A DNA stretch of 8,219 bases from an uncultured Collinsella sp. (lineage in GTDB: Bacteria > Actinomycetota > Coriobacteriia > Coriobacteriales > Coriobacteriaceae): assembly GCA_902478765.1 (NCBI GenBank), contig CABSMN010000040.1, positions 1 through 8,219 on the forward strand. The letters are read 5' to 3'. Made by a program: the position numbers and the translations under genes. A model generated the notes under the pieces. It was not told where the DNA came from, did not search any database, and saw only the letters and a program-made list of their open reading frames with translations. Position 1 is the first letter of the stretch, and every line of letters starts with the position of its first letter. Positions 1-5,910 of the stretch are shown one piece after another.

Positions 1-46
1 AGATGCAGCGTAGTCTCGTGGGCTCGGAGATGTGTATAAGAGACAG
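1..46 (+). other. Untrimmed Nextera i7 adapter (assembly artefact)
   Basis: This is not genomic DNA. Bases 1-4 (AGAT) match the end of the Illumina P7 primer, 5-12 (GCAGCGTA) are an 8-base index, and 13-46 are the Nextera transposase read-2 adapter, finishing with the 19-base Tn5 mosaic end at 28-46 (AGATGTGTATAAGAGACAG). The reverse complement of 5-46 recurs exactly at 8178-8219, with the same index. Translated, the adapter gives the well-known contaminant peptides MYKRQ and MCIRDR. It supplies a false GTG start at 32 for the recG frame. Native sequence begins at 47. Confidence 0.98.
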
Positions 47-2182
47 GCCCAGAGCAATGCGCTCGACGAGGATATCGCGCGACTCAAATATGTTTCGGGT
101 AAACGTGAGGAGGCCCTTCGCCGTCTGGGAATTCGGACGGTGGGGGACCTCCTTCTCCATATCCCTCATCGATACCTGGACTTTACGCGCTCCTGGTCCA
201 TCGAGATGGCGCCCATCGGTACCGTGTGTACCATCATCGCCACGGTCGATCGTATCGTCCAAAAGCAGCCGCGTCCGCGCATGCAGGTGACCGAGGTCTC
301 ACTCGTTGACGAGACGGGCGTGCTGCAGGTCGCCTTTTTCCGCCAGCCCTGGATTGCCCAGCAGCTTAAGCAGGGCGACCGCCTGGCCGTAATGGGTAAG
401 GTCGAGTTTGCCTACGGCTTTAAGCAGATGGCCTCGCCGCACTTTGAAAAGCTTGAGGAAGGGCGCGCCGCGGGCACTATCCTGCCGGTCCATTACGTGA
501 GTGACGGCGTGAGTCAGGCATGGATGCGCCGTATCGTAAGTGGCGCGCTCGAGGTCGTCGGCAATCCCTTCGATCCGATTCCCGCACGCTTACGCGTCAA
601 GCGCCGCCTGATGAGCAATGCCCGTGCGCTTCGATCGATCCATTTTCCCTCGAGCATGGCTGAGCGCGATATCGCGCGCGCACGGCTTGCCTACGAGGAG
701 TGCCTCTACCTGCAGCTGGCGCTGCGCCTGCGCAACGACGGCGGCCTGGTCGATGTGGTGCCTTATGCCCACACCGCGGGCGAGCACCTGGCCGCGCTCA
801 AGCAAGCCCTGCCGTTTTCGCTGAGCGACGAGCAAGAGGCCGCGTTCCAAGATATCCTGCGCGATATGTGCGATGGCGGGCGCGTGATGAACCGCCTGCT
901 GCTGGGCGATGTCGGTACCGGTAAGACCGCCGTTGCCGCCTGCGCGCTGGCTGTGGCTGCCGATAGCGGTACGCAGGCCTGCGTTATGGCGCCCACGGGC
1001 GTTCTGGCGCGCCAATATGCCGATAAGACCGGCCCTCTGCTCTCTCAGGCTGGCATGTCCTGGGCGCTTCTGACGGGTGCCACGCCGGCGGCCGAGCGCG
1101 AGCGTATCCATGAGCAGCTGCAGTCCGGCGAGCTCGATGTCCTCTTTGGCACCCACGCGGTTCTTTCGGACAATGTCACGTTCAAGCATCTGTCACTTGT
1201 TGTCATCGACGAGCAGCACCGCTTTGGCGTAGGCCAGCGCAGCGCCCTACGCGCGAAGGGCCCCGGTGCCGATCTGCTTGTTATGACGGCAACGCCCATC
1301 CCGCGTACGCTGGCGCTTTCGGTCTACGGCGATCTGGACACGAGTATCATCCGCCATCGGCCCGTCCCTGGCGCTGGCGTGACGACACGCGTGCTCACCG
1401 AGTCGAGTCGTGACCTCGCCTATGGCGCCATTCGCGAGGCGCACGAGAAGGGGCAGCAGGCCTACGTGATTTGCCCGCTCGTGGAGCCGAGTGACTCGGC
1501 CGATGAACTGGAAGACGTGCCCGGTATTGACCGCGATGATGAGGGCCGCGTGACCGTCCCCGTGCCGCTGCACGATACGGCGACCGAGCTCGATCGCCTG
1601 CGTCTGGCGTTGCCGGGTCTTGCCATCGAGCGCCTTCACGGCCGTATGCCAGCGGGGGAGAAGGACCAGGTTATCGATGCCTTTAAGCGTGGCGAGATCG
1701 ATGTGCTCGTCTCGACTACGGTGGTTGAGGTGGGCGTCGACGTGCCCAACGCCACCGTCATGGTCATCGAGAACGGTGAGCGCTTTGGCTTGGCGGCGCT
1801 GCATCAGCTACGCGGTCGCGTGGGCCGCGGCAGCGTGTCGGGCACGTGCCTGGTCATGACGCACTCCAAGGGCAACGGCGGCGCGTCGGCGGCGCAAGAT
1901 CGTCTGCAATCGCTCGAAAAAACCTCGGATGGCTTTACGCTCGCCCAGATGGACCTGCGTCTGCGCCACGAGGGCGAAATCCTGGGGTACCGCCAGCATG
2001 GCGGCGTGACCTTGCGCTTTGTGGACCTGGACGCCGATGAGGACCTTATCGAATGGGCCCATTTGGACGCGGTCGAGCTCTTGCGGTATGCTTGCAACCT
2101 TGACTCTGTGGCGACGCGTCCCTTGCGCGACGCGGTCGTCATGCGTTATCGACATATCTTTAAGGAGGTCAGCGGAGGATGA
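47..2182 (+). CDS. recG: ATP-dependent DNA helicase RecG, 5' end missing
   Basis: RecG is a cytoplasmic superfamily 2 helicase that remodels stalled replication forks and branch-migrates Holliday junctions. The native frame holds 711 residues, about the usual family length, so probably only a dozen or so N-terminal residues are lost; the GTG at 32 lies in adapter and is not a real start. An N-terminal wedge/OB region (about residues 20-180, beginning near RLGIRTVGDLLLHIPHRYLD) is followed by the helicase core: Walker A GDVGTGKT (287-294), DEQH box (388-391), motif III MTATPIPRT (from 413) and motif VI QLRGRVGRG (587-595). Ahead of the HGRM motif is an acidic insert of roughly 20 residues (DNA about 1510-1575) that common RecG proteins seem to lack. 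In the C-terminal translocation region the usual LRGPG..GTRQSG reads LRHEGEILGYRQHG, keeping RQ and the last Gly. The stop overlaps the rsmD start by 4 bases (ATGA), implying coupled translation. Confidence 0.97.
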   Translation, partial: AQSNALDEDIARLKYVSGKREEALRRLGIRTVGDLLLHIPHRYLDFTRSWSIEMAPIGTVCTIIATVDRIVQKQPRPRMQVTEVSLVDETGVLQVAFFRQPWIAQQLKQGDRLAVMGKVEFAYGFKQMASPHFEKLEEGRAAGTILPVHYVSDGVSQAWMRRIVSGALEVVGNPFDPIPARLRVKRRLMSNARALRSIHFPSSMAERDIARARLAYEECLYLQLALRLRNDGGLVDVVPYAHTAGEHLAALKQALPFSLSDEQEAAFQDILRDMCDGGRVMNRLLLGDVGTGKTAVAACALAVAADSGTQACVMAPTGVLARQYADKTGPLLSQAGMSWALLTGATPAAERERIHEQLQSGELDVLFGTHAVLSDNVTFKHLSLVVIDEQHRFGVGQRSALRAKGPGADLLVMTATPIPRTLALSVYGDLDTSIIRHRPVPGAGVTTRVLTESSRDLAYGAIREAHEKGQQAYVICPLVEPSDSADELEDVPGIDRDDEGRVTVPVPLHDTATELDRLRLALPGLAIERLHGRMPAGEKDQVIDAFKRGEIDVLVSTTVVEVGVDVPNATVMVIENGERFGLAALHQLRGRVGRGSVSGTCLVMTHSKGNGGASAAQDRLQSLEKTSDGFTLAQMDLRLRHEGEILGYRQHGGVTLRFVDLDADEDLIEWAHLDAVELLRYACNLDSVATRPLRDAVVMRYRHIFKEVSGG

Positions 2183-2823
2183 GAATCATCGGCGGCGAAT
2201 GGCGCGGTCGTAAGATCGAGGAGCCCCGTGGTCGCGATGTCACCCGCCCCACGACTGATCGCGTGCGCGAGTCGTGCGCATCGATGGTCATGTCGGCATT
2301 CGACTTCGATCTGGACGAGGTTCGTGTGCTGGACGCCTTTGGCGGCTCCGGTGCCTTAGGGTTAGAGATGCTCTCTCGTGGGGCCCGCTCGCTCACGACG
2401 TTTGAGATCGATCGCAACGCCGCGCGGCTCATTACCAAGAATATCGAGTCGCTCTGCCGTGACCGTGCGCGTTGGCGCGTGGTCACGGGCGACATGCTGG
2501 CGAGTGCCTCGCGCGGTCGTGTGCCGGGCGGCCCCTTTGATCTGGTCCTACTCGACCCACCCTATGCTTTTGGTGCCGAGCCGGTCGAGGAGCTGCTGCA
2601 GAACCTGGCTCAGCAAGGTCTGCTTGCGTCTGCCGCTTACGCCTTGTTTGAGCATGCCGCCGCCGATGTGGGCGCGCATCCGGCCGGCTTTGAGACCGTG
2701 CGCGAGAAGCGCTACGGCATCACCTCGGTCGACCTGCTGCGCTGGGCCGGCGATAGCAAGGACGGCGGCACTGATGCTAACGAAAATGACGAGGCAGTAT
2801 CCCCGGAGGACGCCCATGAGTGA
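2179..2823 (+). CDS. rsmD: 16S rRNA (guanine(966)-N2)-methyltransferase RsmD
   Basis: RsmD transfers a methyl group from S-adenosylmethionine to N2 of G966 in 16S rRNA (E. coli numbering) during small-subunit assembly. The 214-residue product opens with the family hallmark MRIIGGEWRGRKI, then RPTTDRVRES (23-32), the SAM-binding motif I VLDAFGGSGALGLE (50-63) and the catalytic DPPY motif (126-129) of N-methyltransferases; KRYGITSVDLLRW near the C-terminus is also family-like. It is about 25 residues longer than most RsmD proteins because of an acidic, apparently disordered tail (from about residue 190, rich in D, E, G and N). A strong AAGGAGGT at 2162-2169 sits 9 bases before the ATG, inside recG. 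The gene overlaps recG by 4 bases and coaD by 8, so the three probably share a transcript. The rsmD-coaD pairing is common in bacteria. Confidence 0.96.
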   Translation: MRIIGGEWRGRKIEEPRGRDVTRPTTDRVRESCASMVMSAFDFDLDEVRVLDAFGGSGALGLEMLSRGARSLTTFEIDRNAARLITKNIESLCRDRARWRVVTGDMLASASRGRVPGGPFDLVLLDPPYAFGAEPVEELLQNLAQQGLLASAAYALFEHAAADVGAHPAGFETVREKRYGITSVDLLRWAGDSKDGGTDANENDEAVSPEDAHE

Positions 2824-3313
2824 CACCATCAATCGCGTGATCGTCCCGGGCACCTTCGATCCCATCACGTTTGGCCATATCGATGTGATCCGCCGCGCCC
2901 GCCGCATCTTTCCCAGCGTGATCGTCGCTGTTGCCGAGTCGCAGGGTAAAAACGGTGTGGGCACCACGTTTACGCTCGATGAGCGCGTGGCGCTGGCCCG
3001 CGAGGCGCTCGGTGATATCGACGGCGTCGAGGTCCTGCCCTTTACCGGCCTCTTGGTCGACTTCGCTCGCGAGCAGGGGGCGGGGGCCGTGGTCAAGGGC
3101 CTGCGCGCCATGACCGACTTTGAGTACGAGCTGCAGCAGGCCGACCTCAACTATCGCTTGGATAACGAGCTGGAGTCCATCTTTGTCATGAGCGCGCCGC
3201 AGTACGGCTATATCTCAAGCTCGGTCGTTCGCCAGATCGCCTCGCTCGGTAGTGACGTATCGACGTTTGTCCCGCCCAACGTGGTCGAAGCGCTCAAACA
3301 TCGCTTTTCGTGA
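2816..3313 (+). CDS. coaD: Phosphopantetheine adenylyltransferase CoaD
   Basis: CoaD catalyses the penultimate step of coenzyme A synthesis: 4'-phosphopantetheine plus ATP gives dephospho-CoA and pyrophosphate. The product is 165 residues, the normal family size. Visible motifs are the nucleotidyltransferase PGTFDPITFGH (11-21, the T/HxGH signature with TFGH at 18-21), VKGLRAMTDFEYE (93-105, substrate-binding KGLR) and YGYISSSVVR (130-139, the ISSS nucleotide-binding motif). The ATG at 2816 is chosen because the protein then begins at the family-typical point, and GGAGGA at 2805-2810 lies 5 bases upstream. The frame stays open further upstream inside rsmD but without family similarity. The start overlaps the rsmD stop by 8 bases, pointing to coupled translation. 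Nothing is odd about the catalytic residues. Confidence 0.97.
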   Translation: MSDTINRVIVPGTFDPITFGHIDVIRRARRIFPSVIVAVAESQGKNGVGTTFTLDERVALAREALGDIDGVEVLPFTGLLVDFAREQGAGAVVKGLRAMTDFEYELQQADLNYRLDNELESIFVMSAPQYGYISSSVVRQIASLGSDVSTFVPPNVVEALKHRFS

Positions 3314-3335
3314 CGTTTCTTATTGCCTGGTGGCA

Positions 3336-3346
3336 TGTGGTAAACT
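3336..3346 (+). promoter_or_regulatory. Candidate extended -10 promoter upstream of the coiled-coil gene
   Basis: In the 68-base gap after coaD the sequence TGTGGTAAACT contains a -10-like TAAACT (3341-3346) with an extended-10 TG one base upstream (3338-3339). No convincing -35 box stands at 16-18 bases. It lies 35 bases before the ATG of the next gene and would start a second transcript unit covering the coiled-coil gene and yceD. The call rests on motif resemblance and on the recurrence of GGTA-type hexamers in three other gaps of this window. Confidence 0.4.
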
Positions 3347-3370
3347 AGCACGATGATATGTTACCTATGA

Positions 3371-3376
3371 AAGGAG
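3371..3376 (+). promoter_or_regulatory. Ribosome binding site fixing the start at 3382
   Basis: AAGGAG lies 5 bases before the ATG at 3382 and is the only good site here. It argues against the in-frame upstream ATGs at 3358 and 3367, which would place this site inside the coding sequence and have no such site of their own. Confidence 0.8.
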
Positions 3377-3381
3377 ACCGG

Positions 3382-3879
3382 ATGCCGGGCGAGAATTTTC
3401 CTGGCGATAGGATCGTCAGCTTGGTCGATGAGCTCGAAGGGCTGATCGAGGAAGCCAAGCCGCCTTTCGGCAAGAACGCTCAGTTCAAGGTCATCGACGC
3501 CGACGTGTTCTTCAACATCCTCGACGAGATCCGCATGAGCTATCCCGAGGAGTGGCAGAAGTCCCGCCGTATCCTTAAGGAGCGCGAGGAGCTTATGGCT
3601 TCCGCCGCCGCCCAGGCCGATTCCATCATCGCCGACGCTCAGCAGCAGGCCCTCACCATTGCCGGTGAGCAGGAGATCGTCCGCCTTGCGCAGCAGCAGG
3701 CCGACGACATCCGCGACCGTGCCCAGCAGTACGAGCGCGAGACGCGCTATGCCGCCGAGGACTACGCAGAGCAGGTCTTTACGCACCTGGAGGAGAACCT
3801 CAAGAGCCTGACCGGCACCGTTACCCGTTGCCGTCAGCAGCTCAACGAGGGTGCCGCCCAGCAGAATGGTCAGTGGTAA
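3382..3879 (+). CDS. Coiled-coil protein of unknown function (DivIVA-like / ATP synthase b-like helix)
   Basis: The 165-residue product is soluble, with no signal peptide or membrane segment. Residues 9-25 form a short amphipathic segment (DRIVSLVDELEGLIEEA), 36-57 a conserved-looking patch (KVIDADVFFNILDEIRMSYPEE, split by D39 and P55), and about 58-150 a long helix rich in Ala, Gln, Glu and Arg with coiled-coil spacing. Long helices of this kind are often auto-annotated as DivIVA-domain or ATP synthase F0 subunit b proteins, but no transmembrane helix is present, so a true F0 b subunit is unlikely. Its place between coaD and yceD, with its stop overlapping the yceD start by one base, suggests co-translation with a ribosome-assembly gene, yet says little about its own task. 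A DivIVA/GpsB-type scaffold in cell division or envelope growth is possible. The function is not established. Confidence 0.85.
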   Translation: MPGENFPGDRIVSLVDELEGLIEEAKPPFGKNAQFKVIDADVFFNILDEIRMSYPEEWQKSRRILKEREELMASAAAQADSIIADAQQQALTIAGEQEIVRLAQQQADDIRDRAQQYERETRYAAEDYAEQVFTHLEENLKSLTGTVTRCRQQLNEGAAQQNGQW

Positions 3880-4433
3880 TGGCTGAGTTCCCGAGCGTTA
3901 CCGTCGATCTTTCCGAGCAGCTCGAGTTTCCTGGAGATTCGTATCCGCTGACCGGTAAGGTCGATGTCGCCACCTACACGGTGGGCGAGAAGGAGTACCA
4001 GCTACAGGGCGGCATCGACTACGACGTTGTCTTTATCAATGCCGGTACCGGTGTCTTGCTCACGGGCATGGTCCGCGCGCACGCCACCGGCGAGTGCGAC
4101 CGTTGCCTGGAGCCCGCCTCGTTTGATATCGCTGGCGAGATCGAGGAGTTCTACCTCTTTGAGGAGCCCGAGGATCCCGAGGCCTACGAGGATGGCTACG
4201 AGCTCCTGGGTGAGGACCGCATCGTCGATCTGGGCGAGCCCATCAATGACGCGGTCGTTATGGACACGCCGTTTGTGGTGCTTTGCAAGCCCGATTGTCG
4301 CGGTCTGTGCCCCACTTGCGGTTGCAATCTCAACGTCGAGCAATGCGATTGCGCCGCCCAGGCCGAGGCAGAATGGGCCGCTGCCACGGAAAATCCATTT
4401 GCAGCATTGAAGAATCTCAAGCTTGATGAGTAA
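3879..4433 (+). CDS. yceD: YceD/DUF177 family protein, 23S rRNA accumulation factor
   Basis: YceD (DUF177) proteins are encoded beside rpmF in most bacteria and are needed for normal 23S rRNA accumulation in E. coli and in plants; the biochemical mechanism is not settled. The 184-residue product has the family layout: an N-terminal beta-rich part, the ECDRCLEP motif (C73, C76), an acidic middle stretch (EEFYLFEEPEDPEAYED), then a cysteine cluster with C136, C140, C144, C147, C149, C156 and C158 (CKPDCRGLCPTCGC), and a closing FAALKNLKLDE typical of the family end. The Cys spacing suggests a metal site, probably zinc, which is inferred. The ATG at 3879 shares one base with the preceding stop (TAATG) and has no clear ribosome site of its own, so translation probably depends on re-initiation. 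It precedes rpmF by 64 bases. Confidence 0.93.
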   Translation: MAEFPSVTVDLSEQLEFPGDSYPLTGKVDVATYTVGEKEYQLQGGIDYDVVFINAGTGVLLTGMVRAHATGECDRCLEPASFDIAGEIEEFYLFEEPEDPEAYEDGYELLGEDRIVDLGEPINDAVVMDTPFVVLCKPDCRGLCPTCGCNLNVEQCDCAAQAEAEWAAATENPFAALKNLKLDE

Positions 4434-4436
4434 AAC

Positions 4437-4447
4437 TGTGGTAGTAT
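4437..4447 (+). promoter_or_regulatory. Candidate extended -10 promoter for rpmF
   Basis: TGTGGTAGTAT contains a -10-like TAGTAT (4442-4447) with an extended TG at 4439-4440, and its first seven bases repeat those of the candidate at 3336. TTGATG at 4423-4428 resembles a -35 box but the spacer is only 13 bases, too short for a standard promoter. It lies 50 bases before the rpmF ATG. Confidence 0.38.
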
Positions 4448-4497
4448 CGCTACTTGCGCGTAATCGCCACACTGGATAGTTCATAAGGAAGGTCACT

Positions 4498-4677
4498 ATG
4501 CCCGTACCTAAACAAAAGCAGGGTCGTATCCGCACTCACACCCGTCGTTCCGCCAACATGAAGATCTCGGCTGCGGCTCAGTCCACGTGCCCCCGTTGCG
4601 GCGCTGTTAAGCTTCCGCACCACGTGTGCCCCAGCTGCGGTTTCTACAAGGACCGCGAGGTTATCGTTACCGAGTAA
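4498..4677 (+). CDS. rpmF: 50S ribosomal protein L32
   Basis: L32 is a small zinc-ribbon protein of the large ribosomal subunit. The 59-residue product begins PVPKQKQGRIRTHTRRS, close to the family's basic N-terminus that follows the initiator Met, and has two CxxC knuckles (C31/C34 and C44/C47) forming the zinc site of the Cys-type (zinc-dependent) L32. Length is normal. The start is supported by AAGGAAGG at 4485-4492, five bases before the ATG. It follows yceD, the most conserved partner of rpmF, and is followed by plsX, giving the classic yceD-rpmF-plsX order. A strong hairpin terminator candidate lies 40 bases after the stop, so most rpmF transcripts may end there. Confidence 0.97.
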   Translation: MPVPKQKQGRIRTHTRRSANMKISAAAQSTCPRCGAVKLPHHVCPSCGFYKDREVIVTE

Positions 4678-4680
4678 CGG

Positions 4681-4686
4681 TATACT
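4681..4686 (+). promoter_or_regulatory. Candidate -10 element in the plsX leader
   Basis: TATACT, preceded by GG, is the best -10 match in the window (5 of 6 bases to TATAAT), directly after the rpmF stop codon. No clear -35 box is present at 16-18 bases. If used, transcription would begin near 4693 and give plsX a leader of roughly 70 bases that contains two hairpins (4701-4714 and 4718-4742). Confidence 0.42.
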
Positions 4687-4700
4687 CTGGATGCGATGCC

Positions 4701-4714
4701 GTTCCAAATGGAAC
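4701..4714 (+). other. Small inverted repeat in the plsX leader
   Basis: GTTCC, four bases (AAAT) and GGAAC form a perfect 5-bp stem three bases before the larger terminator hairpin. It could be a leader RNA hairpin or a protein-binding palindrome. It is short enough to be chance. Confidence 0.35.
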
Positions 4715-4717
4715 CAC

Positions 4718-4747
4718 AATGGCCGGCTCAATGAGTCGGCCATTTTT
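4718..4747 (+). terminator. Rho-independent terminator (or attenuator) between rpmF and plsX
   Basis: AATGGCCGGCTC pairs with GAGTCGGCCATT across a 3-base AAT loop, giving a 12-bp stem with a single G-U pair, and its right end merges into a run of five T (4743-4747). This is a textbook intrinsic terminator. It ends only 4 bases before the plsX ribosome site, so it either separates rpmF from plsX or, if a promoter at 4681 is active, controls how many transcripts reach plsX. Confidence 0.85.
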
Positions 4748-4751
4748 GTAT

Positions 4752-4757
4752 AAGGAG
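4752..4757 (+). promoter_or_regulatory. plsX ribosome binding site, choosing the start at 4765
   Basis: AAGGAG stands 7 bases before the ATG at 4765 but only one base before the alternative in-frame ATG at 4759. Normal spacing favours 4765, giving an N-terminus MSIVRVCVDVVGGD. The site follows the terminator T-run almost directly, so folding of the hairpin could affect access to it. Confidence 0.75.
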
Positions 4758-4764
4758 CATGTAT

Positions 4765-5784
4765 ATGAGTATCGTTCGCGTTTGTGTAGACGTTGTGGGC
4801 GGAGACGAGAAACCTCAGGTCGTTCTCGATGGTATCGAGGCTGCGCTTGCCGCCGATCCCGATATCGAGGTCTTGGCAGCTGGCCCCGCCGAAATCGTCA
4901 ATCCCTTTGCAGCTTCCCACGCACGTGTTGAGGCCCTTGAGGCGCCCGACGTTATCGCCATGGATGACGATCCCATTCGCGCCGTGATGACCAAGCGTAA
5001 GTCGTCGATCGTGCTTTCTTGCCGCGCCATTAAGAAGGGCAACGCGGATGCGTTCTTCTCTGCCGGCTCCACCGGCGCCATGACGGCCGCTGCCACAGCC
5101 TACGTGACGCCGTTTAGGTATCAGGCCGAAGGCAAGAAGCAGCCGGTGCGCCCCTGTCTGACCAATGCGCTGCCCAATCGCGCCGGCGGTCTGACGGTGT
5201 TGTGCGACATGGGTGCCAACCCTGATGTCGAGGTTGACGATATGGTGCGTTTTGCTCAGATGGGTAGCGCCTATGCCCGCGTCGTCCTGGGTATCGAGCA
5301 TCCCCGCGTGGGCCTGCTTGCCAACGGCACCGAGGACGAGAAGGGCTCCAACTTTACCAAGGCCTGCTTCCCGGCCATGAAAGCCGCCGTTCCCGGCTTT
5401 GTTGGTAACTGCGAGGGAACGGACATCACCTCGGGTAACTTCGATGTCATCGTTGCCGATGGCATGTCGGGCAATATTGCGCTCAAGGCCACCGAGGGCG
5501 CTGCCAAGTTTTTGCTGCAGGAGCTCAAGGGTGTCTTTATGTCTTCGCTCGGCACCAAGATTGCCGCGCTGCTCATCAAAAAGCAGATGCGCGAGATTAA
5601 GGCCAAGCTCTCTGGCGACGCCAAGGGCGGCGCGATTCTTCTGGGCCTGCGCGGCGTGGTCCTGATCGGCCATGGCGCCACCTCAGTCGAGGCTGTCAAA
5701 AACGGTACGCTCGCGGCGGCCGAAGCCGTGCGCGCCGGGCTGGTCGAGAATGTCGCCAACTCTATGGACGGTATCGTTTTATAA
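4765..5784 (+). CDS. plsX: Phosphate acyltransferase PlsX
   Basis: PlsX converts acyl-ACP and inorganic phosphate into acyl-phosphate, the acyl donor that PlsY uses to start phospholipid synthesis; it is a peripheral enzyme at the cytoplasmic face of the membrane. The 339-residue product has normal length. It shows the N-terminal VDVVGGD (8-14, family usually VDAMGGD), SAGSTGAM (99-106, usually SAGNTGAL), LCDMGANPDV, FAQMGSAYARVVLGIEHPRVGLLANG, the EGTDITSG and DVIVADGMSGNIALK stretch, and the C-terminal GGAILLGLRGVVLIGHG. All correspond to well-conserved PlsX blocks. Its neighbours rpmF (upstream) and acpP (downstream) match common cluster order, although fabH, fabD and fabG are missing between plsX and acpP. 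A terminator-like hairpin just before the ribosome site suggests plsX expression is set partly independently of rpmF. Confidence 0.96.
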   Translation: MSIVRVCVDVVGGDEKPQVVLDGIEAALAADPDIEVLAAGPAEIVNPFAASHARVEALEAPDVIAMDDDPIRAVMTKRKSSIVLSCRAIKKGNADAFFSAGSTGAMTAAATAYVTPFRYQAEGKKQPVRPCLTNALPNRAGGLTVLCDMGANPDVEVDDMVRFAQMGSAYARVVLGIEHPRVGLLANGTEDEKGSNFTKACFPAMKAAVPGFVGNCEGTDITSGNFDVIVADGMSGNIALKATEGAAKFLLQELKGVFMSSLGTKIAALLIKKQMREIKAKLSGDAKGGAILLGLRGVVLIGHGATSVEAVKNGTLAAAEAVRAGLVENVANSMDGIVL

Positions 5785-5831
5785 GAGCGAGTTAGGGCGC
5801 TGTTATGTGCTTCGCGGCGCACGTCGTGGGG

Positions 5832-5837
5832 TAGAAT
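5832..5837 (+). promoter_or_regulatory. Candidate -10 element for acpP
   Basis: TAGAAT (5 of 6 bases to TATAAT) is preceded by GGGG and lies 73 bases before the acpP ATG in a 126-base gap. No good -35 box is seen at 16-18 bases. Transcription would begin near 5844, placing the palindrome at 5853-5874 close to the 5' end of the mRNA. A dedicated acpP promoter is plausible because ACP is needed in large amounts. Confidence 0.42.
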
Positions 5838-5852
5838 CTCAGAACCGTGTCT

Positions 5853-5881
5853 TGGTACCGCCCGGGCGGTACCATTCTTTT
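5853..5881 (+). terminator. 22-bp perfect palindrome with T-rich tail before acpP
   Basis: Bases 5853-5874 are a perfect 22-base palindrome with half-site TGGTACCGCCC. As RNA it would form a 9-bp GC-rich stem with a CCGG loop, followed by TTCTTTT (5875-5881). It may be the plsX terminator, an attenuator for transcripts starting near 5844, a stabilising 5' hairpin, or a repressor operator on DNA. The half-site TTGGTACC loosely recalls the TTAGTACC half of the Bacillus FapR operator, but the spacing differs and no FapR gene is seen here. The T-run is interrupted by one C, so terminator strength is uncertain. Confidence 0.6.
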
Positions 5882-5910
5882 GGTATTCATGCACTATGAG
5901 AGGAAGCGCT

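Noticed and set aside
32..46. GTG start for recG with N-terminus MYKRQ
   Set aside because: All five codons lie in adapter; the true start is upstream of the native sequence and not present.
590..1804. Antisense open frames opposite recG
   Set aside because: They mirror conserved helicase codons and show no start signals or family features.
4749..4754. TATAAG as a plsX promoter -10 giving a near-leaderless transcript
   Set aside because: There is no -35 box, the start would fall near 4761 just inside the gene start region, and the sequence is better explained as T-run plus AAGGAG ribosome site.
4450..5673. Long antisense open frame (407 codons) opposite rpmF and plsX
   Set aside because: It is opposite two certain genes, has no ribosome site, and its composition (rich in His, Gly, Arg, Ala) is what the reverse strand of GC-rich codons gives.
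5854..5873. FapR operator upstream of acpP
   Set aside because: Only the half-site is loosely similar; palindrome length and centre differ from the Bacillus consensus, and no FapR gene is visible.
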